In this document: in pieces, positions 16,158 through 22,060 of the stretch | Layout: every line of letters starts with the position of its first letter | How positions within the stretch are numbered: the first letter of the stretch is position 1 | Source of the DNA: a virus | DNA: 31,651 nt | IMG/VR virus record: IMGVR_UViG_3300047557_003679 | Coordinates: 1 to 31,651 of that record | Reading direction: 5' to 3' (one strand) | Made by a program: the position numbers and the translations under genes | Notes under the pieces: model-generated | Told to the model about the DNA's origin: nothing | The model's input: only the letters and a program-made list of their open reading frames with translations | Databases searched by the model: none

Positions 16158-16179
16158 GCCTATAAATTGAATTATAGGC
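16158..16179 (-). promoter_or_regulatory. Hairpin upstream of the fibre genes, with embedded TATAAT
   Basis: A perfect 8-bp stem, GCCTATAA (16158-16165) against TTATAGGC (16172-16179), has a 6-base loop. On the minus strand the 5' arm reads GCCTATAAT, which contains an exact -10 hexamer. No good -35 is present about 17 bases upstream. It lies between the 124-residue gene and the fibre start at 16142, so it could be a promoter with operator symmetry or a weak terminator or processing hairpin. Confidence 0.4.
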
Positions 16180-16193
16180 GACCCTTATTTAGG

Positions 16194-16568
16194 TCATTTC
16201 ACTTTGATTTCAATAGATGGCAGAAAATTAGACGCAAAGTTCCAGGCTGCTTGAATGCCTAGCACACTGCCACAAGACAATGCAAAAATAAGAATTAATT
16301 CTGCAACCGTTAAATTACGACGCACATAAACAACTTTTGGTGGTGCGAATTGAGGCTGTGGTTGCTGGAGCTGATTTCCAAGAGCAGCACGCTGTTCCAT
16401 GTACTGCTGAATAGCATCCTGCTTGGCCTTGGCTTTGAGAGCTGCCAGGATTTCAGGGGTTAGCTCTGGCTGCGTCAGGGGTGGCTCCGGGAGGGAAGGC
16501 GAGGAAGGTACGGAGGGAGGCACAGGCTGTGATTGTTCTAGTCCCTGGAAATTTTGTTGAGCTTCCAT
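16194..16568 (-). CDS. Proline/glutamine-rich protein with one transmembrane segment
   Basis: The 124-residue product has a Pro/Ser/Gln-rich front (residues 1-37), a charged helix (38-65: ILAALKAKAKQDAIQQYMEQ), a second Gln/Pro stretch, then a basic patch (VVYVRRN) before one hydrophobic segment at about 88-110 (LILIFALSCGSVLGIQAAW) and a short tail. This suggests a membrane protein with a cytoplasmic N-terminus. It heads the fibre and lysin block, so a holin-like or spanin-like job is possible, but one TM segment and no signature motif do not prove it. It is divergent from the HTH gene, 45 bases apart. Confidence 0.65.
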   Translation of the reverse strand: MEAQQNFQGLEQSQPVPPSVPSSPSLPEPPLTQPELTPEILAALKAKAKQDAIQQYMEQRAALGNQLQQPQPQFAPPKVVYVRRNLTVAELILIFALSCGSVLGIQAAWNFASNFLPSIEIKVK

Positions 16569-16613
16569 TTATCAGCAAAAAATTTTCTTATACACTAGCA
16601 TTTTGACAAATGC

Positions 16614-17045
16614 ATGGGCGAAATGAAGTACGGATTAAGGAAAGGACTTGAAGATATTGCGGGCGAGCTAAAGGGAATCAGGACAGTGCTTAATTCCATC
16701 TGGCACAGCCACTACAAAAATGATGAATCCCTGGCGCTAAATCCAGAAGCGTACGCAGATGAATACATTTCAACAGAAGAATGCGCAAAAAGGCTAAACA
16801 TATCCGATCAAACAATTAGAAATTGGATTGCAATTGGAAGGAATAAAGGCGATAAAGGATGGAAAGAAGGAGTGCATTATGTTAATGTTGCCGCAGACTC
16901 AGGGAAAAAAGCTATAATTCGTATTCCATGGAACGCATTGGTTCAATCGTTCGCCAAAAATCGTAAAACACAAGAGCAAGATTTTTGGAAGCATTCGGGC
17001 CTATACAGGTCTAGTACCCCAGGAAAATTAGAAAATGACACATAG
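16614..17045 (+). CDS. Helix-turn-helix DNA-binding protein
   Basis: The 143-residue product has an N-terminal helix (1-45) and a helix-turn-helix of the excisionase/MerR-like type at about 50-75 (EYISTEECAKRLNISDQTIR, then NWIAIG). A wing-like GWKEGVHYVNV and a basic C-terminal segment (KNRKTQ) follow. It probably binds DNA as a regulator or recombination accessory. It starts a short plus-strand operon, and the next gene overlaps it by 11 bases. TATACA at 16589-16594 upstream could be a -10 element with no clear -35. An alternative ATG lies at 16623. The same kind of domain occurs in the lone gene at 25215-25415. Confidence 0.72.
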   Translation: MGEMKYGLRKGLEDIAGELKGIRTVLNSIWHSHYKNDESLALNPEAYADEYISTEECAKRLNISDQTIRNWIAIGRNKGDKGWKEGVHYVNVAADSGKKAIIRIPWNALVQSFAKNRKTQEQDFWKHSGLYRSSTPGKLENDT

Positions 17046-17496
17046 GCTCGCTGGGATTGACATTAAATCCGTAACAATTAAAAACCACAAAGAAATTTTA
17101 CCGCTTTCTTTGGTAAAACAAATTGCGGATTTTCTTCCTCCCGAAGGGTCTTTTGATGATGGTTGCCTTCGTCGCTATCTAGAAAATATTTGTGCCTATG
17201 AAGAAGAAGACGCCAATTCAAACATGACATTAGCCAATAGATTGCGGCTTGCTTTTAAAGACATGCAGCCCGATACAATCTGTGGAAAATTTCCCCAGGC
17301 AGAACTTCCGCTTAAAAGGAGGCTTCGTTGCGTCGCTGAATATCTTATTCGTTCCGGTGAGTTTGACAAGTTAAAAGACAACAAAGGCAAACTGGTAAAA
17401 AAAAGAGGCAATTTAGGAAAGCTTGTAGTTATTTACAAGCCACTACCAAAACTATTAGAATCTCTATCCAGGCAAAACTTATTAGAAAATGAATAG
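17035..17496 (+). CDS. Hypothetical protein of the HTH operon
   Basis: The 153-residue product begins MTHRLAGIDIKSVTIKNHKE. It has mixed charge with a helical middle (MTLANRLRLAFKDMQPDTIC) and basic stretches (LPLKRRLRCVAEYLIRSGEF, then KGKLVKKRGNLGKL) that could form a winged-helix-like DNA-binding fold. No membrane segment. It overlaps both neighbours (11 and 8 bases), so translation is coupled. I do not recognise a family. Given the HTH gene upstream and the Dam-like and dCTP deaminase genes downstream, a DNA-related role is plausible but not shown. Confidence 0.65.
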   Translation: MTHRLAGIDIKSVTIKNHKEILPLSLVKQIADFLPPEGSFDDGCLRRYLENICAYEEEDANSNMTLANRLRLAFKDMQPDTICGKFPQAELPLKRRLRCVAEYLIRSGEFDKLKDNKGKLVKKRGNLGKLVVIYKPLPKLLESLSRQNLLENE

Positions 17497-17875
17497 ACGG
17501 GAAAAATTAATTGCTTCGGTAATTGGTCCAGAGCTAGATGATACAAAAGCCAAAATGCTTGATGCAACCATCAAGTTAATTCTTGGCGACATGGGAGAAC
17601 ACTACTGCAAAATGTGGGAAGCAGAAGGCCCTGGTGTCATGGTCTTTCAGCCAAAAAACAAAGAAAGGTCGATGTTCTATTGGACACTCAAAGAAATTCA
17701 TTCTGCAGAAGAATCGTGTGAACGAGAGAATAATGGCGACCTAGCAGAAAGTTTTAGGCGGATTCTCCAAGCTGCGCAAAAAATTGATCCAGTAGAAAAA
17801 GCTGGATACGTCATTAACGACGAAGAAGGTATCCGATATTTTGAAATTGATTACAACCAGGCTTCTGAAAGGTAA
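17489..17875 (+). CDS. Hypothetical acidic protein of the HTH operon
   Basis: The 128-residue product is acidic and helical (ELDDTKAKMLDATIKLILGD, EIHSAEESCERENNGDLAES), with a short strand-rich middle (GPGVMVFQPKNKERSMFYWT). ATG 17489 overlaps the previous stop by 8 bases, and its own stop shares one base with the next ATG (TAATG). No known family. It has no catalytic-looking motif. Confidence 0.65.
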   Translation: MNRREKLIASVIGPELDDTKAKMLDATIKLILGDMGEHYCKMWEAEGPGVMVFQPKNKERSMFYWTLKEIHSAEESCERENNGDLAESFRRILQAAQKIDPVEKAGYVINDEEGIRYFEIDYNQASER

Positions 17876-18465
17876 TGGGACTACAAGACATCTACAAAAG
17901 CAGCAATGAAGATTTTGAATTGATCACTAATTATGACCTGATTGCTTGCGCTAGCGAATTACTTGGTGGCATTCAACTGGATCCAGCAAGTTCCAAAATT
18001 GCAAATGACCATGTAAATGCAGAAACCTTTTTTACTCCAAGTGACGATGGTTTAAATGCACAACAGTGGTTCGGACGTGTTTACTTGTTTCCGCCAAGTG
18101 GGGCGTACTTCTGGGATGAAAGGAATGAACGCTGGAAAAAAACAAGGGCTTCATCCCCAACCTTGACATCTTCACACGCTGTATGGTTCCGAAAACTTTA
18201 TAAAGCTTGGTGGAGTGGTGAAATTGAACAGGGCTTGTATTTTAGCAACTGTCCCGACATGTTTCGTTACGAACAAAAACTGTTTGATTTCCCGGTCTGC
18301 ATCCTGAAGACTGCTCCTTCTTTGCTAAAAAACACAAGTAAAGGAATTGGATACCACAGGACCTGTACCTCGTTCTTGGTTTATCTCCAGCCAAAAGACA
18401 ACTGCGCAGAAGCCACGGAAAAATTTCTTAAAATTTATTCCTCTCGTGGTCGAGTCCTGGTGTAA
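17875..18465 (+). CDS. Dam-like phage adenine methyltransferase homologue, motif IV altered
   Basis: The 196-residue product follows the plan of phage Dam-type N6-adenine methyltransferases (PF05869-like). It shows GGIQLDPASSKIANDHVNAE (31-50), then FFTPSDDGLNAQQWFGRVYL (52-71). In the family the next residues are NPPY, which bind the target adenine. Here they read FPPSG (72-76), so the first and last motif residues are lost. A later segment (TSSHAVWFRKLYKAWWSGEI) matches the helix after motif IV. It may therefore bind DNA without methylating it, or use a changed active site. The start overlaps the previous stop (TAATG). dCTP deaminase follows 31 bases downstream. Confidence 0.68.
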   Translation: MGLQDIYKSSNEDFELITNYDLIACASELLGGIQLDPASSKIANDHVNAETFFTPSDDGLNAQQWFGRVYLFPPSGAYFWDERNERWKKTRASSPTLTSSHAVWFRKLYKAWWSGEIEQGLYFSNCPDMFRYEQKLFDFPVCILKTAPSLLKNTSKGIGYHRTCTSFLVYLQPKDNCAEATEKFLKIYSSRGRVLV

Positions 18466-18470
18466 TTCCC

Positions 18471-18476
18471 TATACT
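18471..18476 (+). promoter_or_regulatory. Possible -10 element upstream of dcd
   Basis: TATACT lies 20 bases before the dcd ATG, in the 31-base gap after the Dam-like gene. The region 16-18 bases upstream has no convincing -35, so this is weak evidence for an internal promoter. Confidence 0.3.
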
Positions 18477-18496
18477 GATTTGGATTGCTGAAAATC

Positions 18497-19084
18497 ATGT
18501 CTGTCCTGGCCGATTGGGAAATCAAAAAACTTGCAGAAGAAGAGGAGATGATTACTCCTTTTTCTGATCGTTTAATCAGCCAAAAAGACAACAAAAAAAT
18601 TCTCAGTTATGGTTTGAGTTCTTATGGCTATGACATTCGCCTCTCGCCAAAACAATGCTTAATTTTTGGCAAGGTACAAGCTGGTGATTGCGACCCCAAA
18701 AATTTTGATCCAGAAATTCTGAAGCCTGCCGAATTACTGGAGGATGAGAAAGGGCAATATTTCCTTCTGCCTCCATACGGTTATTGTCTTGGTGTGGCCC
18801 AGGAACGGTTAAAGCTTCCCCGTGATGTGACCGTGGTTGCAGTCGGTAAATCAACCTACGCCCGTTCTGGAATCCTGGTAAACATTACCCCTGCAGAATC
18901 TGGATGGGAAGGTTATCTAACCCTGGAAATCAGTAACTGCACAGGGCTGTTCAATCGTATTTATGCAGACGAGGGCATCACCCAACTTCTGTTTTATCGT
19001 GGTAATCCCTGTGAAGTTACTTACCAAGACCGTAAAGGTAAGTATCAAAACCAGGAAAAAGAAGTTGTCTTTTCTAAGGCTTAA
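18497..19084 (+). CDS. dcd: dCTP deaminase
   Basis: From the ATG at 18497 the protein is 195 residues, the usual size. It starts MSVLADWEIKKLAEE as the family does; a TTG four codons upstream is open but unneeded. Signature segments are SYGLSSYGYDIRL (37-49), GKSTYARSGILVNITPAESG (117-136) with the Ser/Arg pair of the active site, and LTLEISN (141-147) with the likely catalytic Glu144. The C-terminal GKYQNQ is typical of the deaminase. It converts dCTP to dUTP on the way to dTTP. I cannot tell from sequence whether it also acts as a dUTPase. It is the last gene of its plus-strand operon, and its stop overlaps the convergent gene by 4 bases. Confidence 0.93.
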   Translation: MSVLADWEIKKLAEEEEMITPFSDRLISQKDNKKILSYGLSSYGYDIRLSPKQCLIFGKVQAGDCDPKNFDPEILKPAELLEDEKGQYFLLPPYGYCLGVAQERLKLPRDVTVVAVGKSTYARSGILVNITPAESGWEGYLTLEISNCTGLFNRIYADEGITQLLFYRGNPCEVTYQDRKGKYQNQEKEVVFSKA

Positions 19085-19452
19085 AACGGTGAGCCAAAAT
19101 TAGAAAGAGGTTTGTTGGCGTAATTAGTTCCACCGCCTCTTCCAAAGGTATCACCGAGACTCGGGAGCGCAGAACCATCGATGTTCGCTTCCGTTCTCGG
19201 TGTTTTTCCTTTAATAGTCGGCTCGTCAATAGAAGCTTTTACTTTGTATTTGCCAGCGGCTTTTGCTGATTTTAAAAACTTTGCAACACGGCCCTGATCA
19301 TCGTTAATTCCTTCAACGGAATCACGCGCCTCTTCGTCAACCCGTCGCATGTCTGTGTCATACGCCTGTTCAGGACGTAAATCAGAAACTTCCGCACCGG
19401 ATGTACCGGATTGCTGGCGGCTGTCGTAAGTAGATCTGTACACATTTGCCAT
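19081..19452 (-). CDS. Hypothetical protein, 123 residues
   Basis: A hydrophilic protein that begins MANVYRSTYDSRQQSGTSGA, has an acidic middle (DTDMRRVDEEARDSVEGIND), a basic segment (VAKFLKSAKAAGKYKVKAS) and a Gly/Asn-rich C-terminus (FGRGGGTNYANKPLSNFG). Low complexity at both ends suggests disorder, as in small virion proteins. It is a single-gene minus unit between two plus-strand genes, convergent with dcd (stops overlap) and divergent from 19494 (41 bases apart, AT-rich). No family recognised. Confidence 0.62.
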   Translation of the reverse strand: MANVYRSTYDSRQQSGTSGAEVSDLRPEQAYDTDMRRVDEEARDSVEGINDDQGRVAKFLKSAKAAGKYKVKASIDEPTIKGKTPRTEANIDGSALPSLGDTFGRGGGTNYANKPLSNFGSPF

Positions 19453-19493
19453 GATAATATTGTAGTTGAAGATATATAAACCACTTATATTCC

Positions 19494-19844
19494 ATGCACG
19501 GCGCAGCAGGATTTTTAGATAGCTTCGTGCAAGACGAAGTTAAGTGTCGTTGTCTGTCTTTAGAAGATTTTGGCGCTCCATTAGACAACGCAGAGAACGA
19601 TGTTCCGCTGTACGATATGTACAATCGCGGATTGGTTGCATGCGAACAAGGTCTGGAACGGCAGAATTTACAGCTGGAGGGGATGGAGCGTCCCGGGAAG
19701 ACGGGCTATATTCCGAGCGTGGAAGAGGCGGGGATGTACCCAGGGACGCTTCCAATGCCGAAGCAGAAGCTGGTGGATCTGCCCCCAGCGGACGCCACAG
19801 CAGCGGTAATGGAGTCGAAACGACGCCGTGGTTTGATCCGGTAG
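19494..19844 (+). CDS. Hypothetical protein upstream of, and possibly frame-fused to, DUF3310
   Basis: ATG 19494 opens 116 codons: MHGAAGFLDSFVQDEVKCRC, then LYDMYNRGLVACEQGLERQN and an Ala/Pro-rich end LVDLPPADATAAVMESKRRR. Composition looks coding throughout, and better than the overlapping frame, at least up to about 19815. It then stops at 19842-19844, while coding character moves to the next frame, which contains the DUF3310 domain. The ORF may be a separate small protein or the front part of a protein joined by a -1 shift. AT-rich sequence (TATATA, TTATAT) upstream could hold a divergent promoter. Confidence 0.6.
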   Translation: MHGAAGFLDSFVQDEVKCRCLSLEDFGAPLDNAENDVPLYDMYNRGLVACEQGLERQNLQLEGMERPGKTGYIPSVEEAGMYPGTLPMPKQKLVDLPPADATAAVMESKRRRGLIR

Positions 19845-20128
19845 ACATCCAAGATTGTCCTGGTGGCGTTTGCCCTGTACCATGGGCAACGATTCCTGAA
19901 CGCCCTGTGCTCCAAGAAGATACGGTGAATCATCCATCGCACTACGTTGATGGAGCAATTGAATGTATTGAAGCAATTGAAGCTGCTTTAACCGACGAAG
20001 AATTCCGTGGTTATTGCAAAGGCAACTGTATTAAATATATTTGGCGTGAGCGCCATAAAGGCGGTACAGAATCCCTGAAGAAAGCTCGGTGGTATCTGGA
20101 TCGCCTTATTGCGTTAGACGAAAACTAG
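19544..20128 (+). CDS. DUF3310-domain protein with uncertain start
   Basis: The C-terminal part (from about 19916) encodes NHPSHYVDGAIECIEAIEAA, then FRGYCKGNCIKYIWRERHKG and ESLKKARWYLDRLI, the complete DUF3310 domain. This small helical domain of unknown function is common in phages near nucleotide and replication genes. The segment before it (PWFDPVDIQDCPGGVCPVPW, from about 19826) also looks coding. Between 19544 (GTG) and about 19815 the frame is Arg/Ser-rich and reads as the shadow of the 19494 gene. In this frame there is no ATG, GTG or TTG between the ATG at 19640 and the domain. The limits given are the open frame. Expression may need a -1 frameshift from 19494-19844, a rare start, or the sequence may carry an indel. 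Its stop overlaps the convergent NblA-like gene. Confidence 0.7.
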   Translation: MSLSVFRRFWRSIRQRRERCSAVRYVQSRIGCMRTRSGTAEFTAGGDGASREDGLYSERGRGGDVPRDASNAEAEAGGSAPSGRHSSGNGVETTPWFDPVDIQDCPGGVCPVPWATIPERPVLQEDTVNHPSHYVDGAIECIEAIEAALTDEEFRGYCKGNCIKYIWRERHKGGTESLKKARWYLDRLIALDEN

Positions 20129-20412
20129 AACGGTTGTAGTTCGTCATCATCTTCGTCGTCGTCTGCCATGCAGGCGGCGGCGAGTTCTGCTAGTTCAAGA
20201 TCAGTTGGAACATCAAAATCCAATTGAATATTTTCGTCTGCCAGAATTTCCTTAACTGCTTGCCATTCCATCATCCGCTGGTAGTAGAGATTCAGTAATG
20301 CGGCATGCAGCTCTTCCCAAGTCATTTCTTGGGCTTGGAGTTCTGCTTTACGCATAGAGAACTGAAGCTCCAGGGGAAGCTCAAATTCTTTGGGCGTAAC
20401 AGACCTCTCCAT
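20125..20412 (-). CDS. nblA: NblA-like phycobilisome degradation protein
   Basis: From the ATG at 20412 the product is 95 residues (a TTG four codons upstream is also open). Residues 12-58 (LPLELQFSMRKAELQAQEMT, then LLNLYYQRMMEWQAVKEIL) align without gaps to what I remember of cyanobacterial NblA (LSLEQQFSIR, Q-Q-M, L-LYEQM, ELL), about one third identical. NblA is a small helical adaptor that brings phycobiliproteins to the Clp protease. Usual length is about 60 residues; here an extra C-terminus of about 35 residues ends in an acidic run (MADDDEDDDELQPF). NblA genes are known from some cyanophages, such as Microcystis phage Ma-LMM01. It lies just downstream of the lysozyme gene on the same strand, 29 bases away, so expression with lysis genes is possible. 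The assignment rests on my reading, not a search. Confidence 0.7.
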   Translation of the reverse strand: MERSVTPKEFELPLELQFSMRKAELQAQEMTWEELHAALLNLYYQRMMEWQAVKEILADENIQLDFDVPTDLELAELAAACMADDDEDDDELQPF

Positions 20413-20441
20413 CACAGTGACCAATCTTTGGTGATTTTATT

Positions 20442-21107
20442 CTACTCCCAGTCTTCAGCGAATACAGCTTTTTCTTCAGCTTCGGTTAATTCCCAAGGAT
20501 CTTCTTCCAGGCTGTAGTTGTTGGCAAAGTCAGCCAAGACGTAAGGATTGATGGCTTCTTCCAGGTGTCTAATTGCTTTTACCTGATGCGGAGCAGCTGT
20601 GTAATCCCGGAAAGCTTTAAGAAGAACTGCTGTGGAACTCCAGGGACAGCTGTTTACTTCTGCAAGAAAAAGTTTGATCTCCTCTCTGCGTCGATCAATC
20701 AAACTTCCAATAACACGATAGTTTTCATCAAAGATCCATCGAGAAATTTCGGCTGCAACACCATACCAATTTTCATTAGCAATGCAATCAATCAACTCGC
20801 TGTACAAGAAAGATTGCCAGCCAATGGAATGAATAAAAGAAATGAGAGCCTCACGCATAGAGGCGTCCAAGATTAAATTAATCGTATCTAATTTCTTGTC
20901 AATAATTTCAAGTTCATGTGCTAAATATTGCAGCGCTTTTTGCTTTGTGCATTTTTGTCCTGCACACACAGGAACACCATCTGGATAAACCTGGGTGCCA
21001 TACCCAATGGTATATGGAGCGCCCCCGGTTTCTGGATCAGGGTATGCAGATTCGCTGTACCCCTCATATTTACAAATAAGCTGAATTGCTTGCTTATTGT
21101 TTTTCAT
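20442..21107 (-). CDS. Phage lysozyme (GH24, T4-like endolysin)
   Basis: The 221-residue product starts MKNNKQAIQLICKYEGYSES and has the GH24 triad: Glu15 in KYEG, Asp24 in YPDPETG and Thr33 in PYTIGYGT. These give the Glu-x8-Asp-x8-Thr spacing of this family. It hydrolyses the bond between MurNAc and GlcNAc. The lysozyme fold ends around residue 150, leaving a helical C-terminal extension of about 65 residues with an acidic end (TEAEEKAVFAEDWE), longer than T4 lysozyme (164). There is no signal peptide. A 9-bp hairpin sits directly against the start codon and leaves no visible Shine-Dalgarno, which suggests translational control. Confidence 0.9.
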   Translation of the reverse strand: MKNNKQAIQLICKYEGYSESAYPDPETGGAPYTIGYGTQVYPDGVPVCAGQKCTKQKALQYLAHELEIIDKKLDTINLILDASMREALISFIHSIGWQSFLYSELIDCIANENWYGVAAEISRWIFDENYRVIGSLIDRRREEIKLFLAEVNSCPWSSTAVLLKAFRDYTAAPHQVKAIRHLEEAINPYVLADFANNYSLEEDPWELTEAEEKAVFAEDWE

Positions 21108-21133
21108 GTGGGGACACTAATTAATGTCCCCAC
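21108..21133 (-). promoter_or_regulatory. Hairpin abutting the lysozyme start codon
   Basis: A perfect 9-bp stem, GTGGGGACA (21108-21116) against TGTCCCCAC (21125-21133), has an 8-base AT-rich loop. On the minus strand the stem ends at the base just before the lysozyme ATG. Neither side has a run of T, so it is not an ordinary intrinsic terminator. It could block ribosome entry, mark an mRNA processing site or protect a 3' end. Confidence 0.7.
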
Positions 21134-21143
21134 TATAACTAAT

Positions 21144-21266
21144 TTATTTCCCTTGGCCGCGACTTAACTTTCGACCGTGGCTGGGCTTGGAGTTACGGCC
21201 TTGGCCTTGGCGGGTGAGCTTGGGCTTGGCTTCGATTCGGATTGTGGTTGACTTGGGTTTTGCCAT
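21144..21266 (-). CDS. Small basic protein, 40 residues
   Basis: ATG at 21266, TAA at 21144. The product begins MAKPKSTTIRIEAKPKLTRQ and ends SHGRKLSRGQGK: very basic, Gly/Arg/Lys-rich and without hydrophobic segments, as in small nucleic-acid binding proteins. I recall close relatives (MAKPK..TIRI.AKPK.TRQG) in many cyanophages, which supports it although it is short. It lies between the HNH gene and the lysozyme gene on the same strand. Function unknown. Confidence 0.75.
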   Translation of the reverse strand: MAKPKSTTIRIEAKPKLTRQGQGRNSKPSHGRKLSRGQGK

Positions 21267-21282
21267 GGAACAAAAGCAGGCA

Positions 21283-21759
21283 TCACCACTTTACGCGGTC
21301 TGGGTGGTGCCGTCGCCTGTTGTTACATTGTTCAACGTGAGTGGCCCACCTAACGTTCCCCTTTTCATAGTGCCCCCAGGGATCAATCCGATCTAAACTT
21401 TTCCCTTCTGGACGCTTTCCCAACTCTTCCCAAAACTCTTCAAAATTTTTAAATCGAAACTCAACGTGTCCATACGCATTTGCATGGTTTTCTTGTACAC
21501 GTTTTTTTGCTCTACAATAACTTTTCCAAGCGCCTACTTTTTCTGGATCGTATTTGGGCGATCTGTTTTTTATGTTTAATTTGCGACCTTTAAAAGCGCA
21601 AGATCGACACGTCCATTCCTTGCCTTTTCTATTGAACTGATCTATTCGTATTTTTGAAGAGATTGAGCATATTGTGCAAATTACGTCAACATAGTTCCAG
21701 CGTGCAGCAGGCACTGTATTAAAGCATCTGAGAGAACTATACCACTTAAGATCATCCAC
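21283..21759 (-). CDS. HNH homing-type endonuclease, apparently inserted
   Basis: The 158-residue product has an N-terminal zinc ribbon (CTIC at 28-31 and CRSC at 51-54) and a C-terminal HNH domain of the phage homing type: SLDRIDPWGHYEKGNVRWAT (121-140) with Asp123, His130 and Asn135, then EQCNNRR. The frame starts at a GTG (21759) inside the preceding gene. Its last codons, DRVKW then TGA, repeat the natural end of that preceding gene. It therefore seems to have borrowed the stop codon of the gene it entered. No space is left for a group I intron around it. Likely role: DNA cleavage for its own spread. Confidence 0.82.
   Translation of the reverse strand: MDDLKWYSSLRCFNTVPAARWNYVDVICTICSISSKIRIDQFNRKGKEWTCRSCAFKGRKLNIKNRSPKYDPEKVGAWKSYCRAKKRVQENHANAYGHVEFRFKNFEEFWEELGKRPEGKSLDRIDPWGHYEKGNVRWATHVEQCNNRRRHHPDRVKW
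21286..21300 (-). repeat. 15-bp direct repeat at downstream edge of HNH insertion
   Basis: CCACTTTACGCGGTC (plus strand) encodes DRVKW on the minus strand, here at the end of the HNH protein. It matches 21756-21770 at 14 of 15 bases, with 470 bp between copies. Confidence 0.85.
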
Positions 21760-22055
21760 TTCACGCGGTCGGCCCAGTATGCTGCAGACATTTTGCCTTT
21801 TTTAATATTTGATGCATGGCGTGCTTTGAAGGACTCACGACGTTTCCGGTATGACTCTGATTCACCTTCCTTCTTTGGACTGCCCTGGACTCCCTGCTGG
21901 CCAAAACGGATGATTTTTTCCTGGCCACCTTCACAGGCTTTAACAATATGACTTTTGGTGGGATGACCAGGAGTTTTTTGTGGCTTATTACAAGCCATTT
22001 CAGATTTTTGATAACGCTTAGAAGCAGCAGCTGCTTTTTTTGCTTTTTCAGACAT
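21681..22055 (-). CDS. Conserved basic cyanophage protein, 3' end altered by insertion
   Basis: The 124-residue product begins MSEKAKKAAAASKRYQKSEM and continues KTPGHPTKSHIVKACEGGQE and FGQQGVQGSPKKEGESESYR, ending its conserved part at KGKMSAAYWADRVKW (residue 100). Relatives I remember from cyanophages end exactly at ...VKW. Here 24 further residues (MILSGIVLSDALIQCLLHAG, then TMLT) are read from the start region of the HNH gene, and they give the protein a hydrophobic tail it should not have. It is Lys/Arg/Gly-rich and probably binds DNA or sits in the virion. Whether the altered protein still works cannot be told. Confidence 0.8.
   Translation of the reverse strand: MSEKAKKAAAASKRYQKSEMACNKPQKTPGHPTKSHIVKACEGGQEKIIRFGQQGVQGSPKKEGESESYRKRRESFKARHASNIKKGKMSAAYWADRVKWMILSGIVLSDALIQCLLHAGTMLT
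21756..21770 (-). repeat. 15-bp direct repeat at upstream edge of HNH insertion
   Basis: CCACTTCACGCGGTC encodes the DRVKW that should end the conserved basic protein. It is the partner of 21286-21300. The pair brackets the HNH gene. Confidence 0.85.
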
Positions 22056-22060
22056 GTCAA

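Noticed and set aside
20412-20441. Weak ACCAA-AGA-TTGGT hairpin before the NblA-like gene
   Set aside because: Only 5 bp of stem with a 3-base loop and a mismatch beyond, too weak to claim as a third start-codon hairpin.
21283-21759. Group I intron or intein around the HNH gene
   Set aside because: The HNH frame fills nearly all the space between the DRVKW copies, leaving no room for a ribozyme core, and the flanking sequence is duplicated rather than split. No intein splice motifs are seen.
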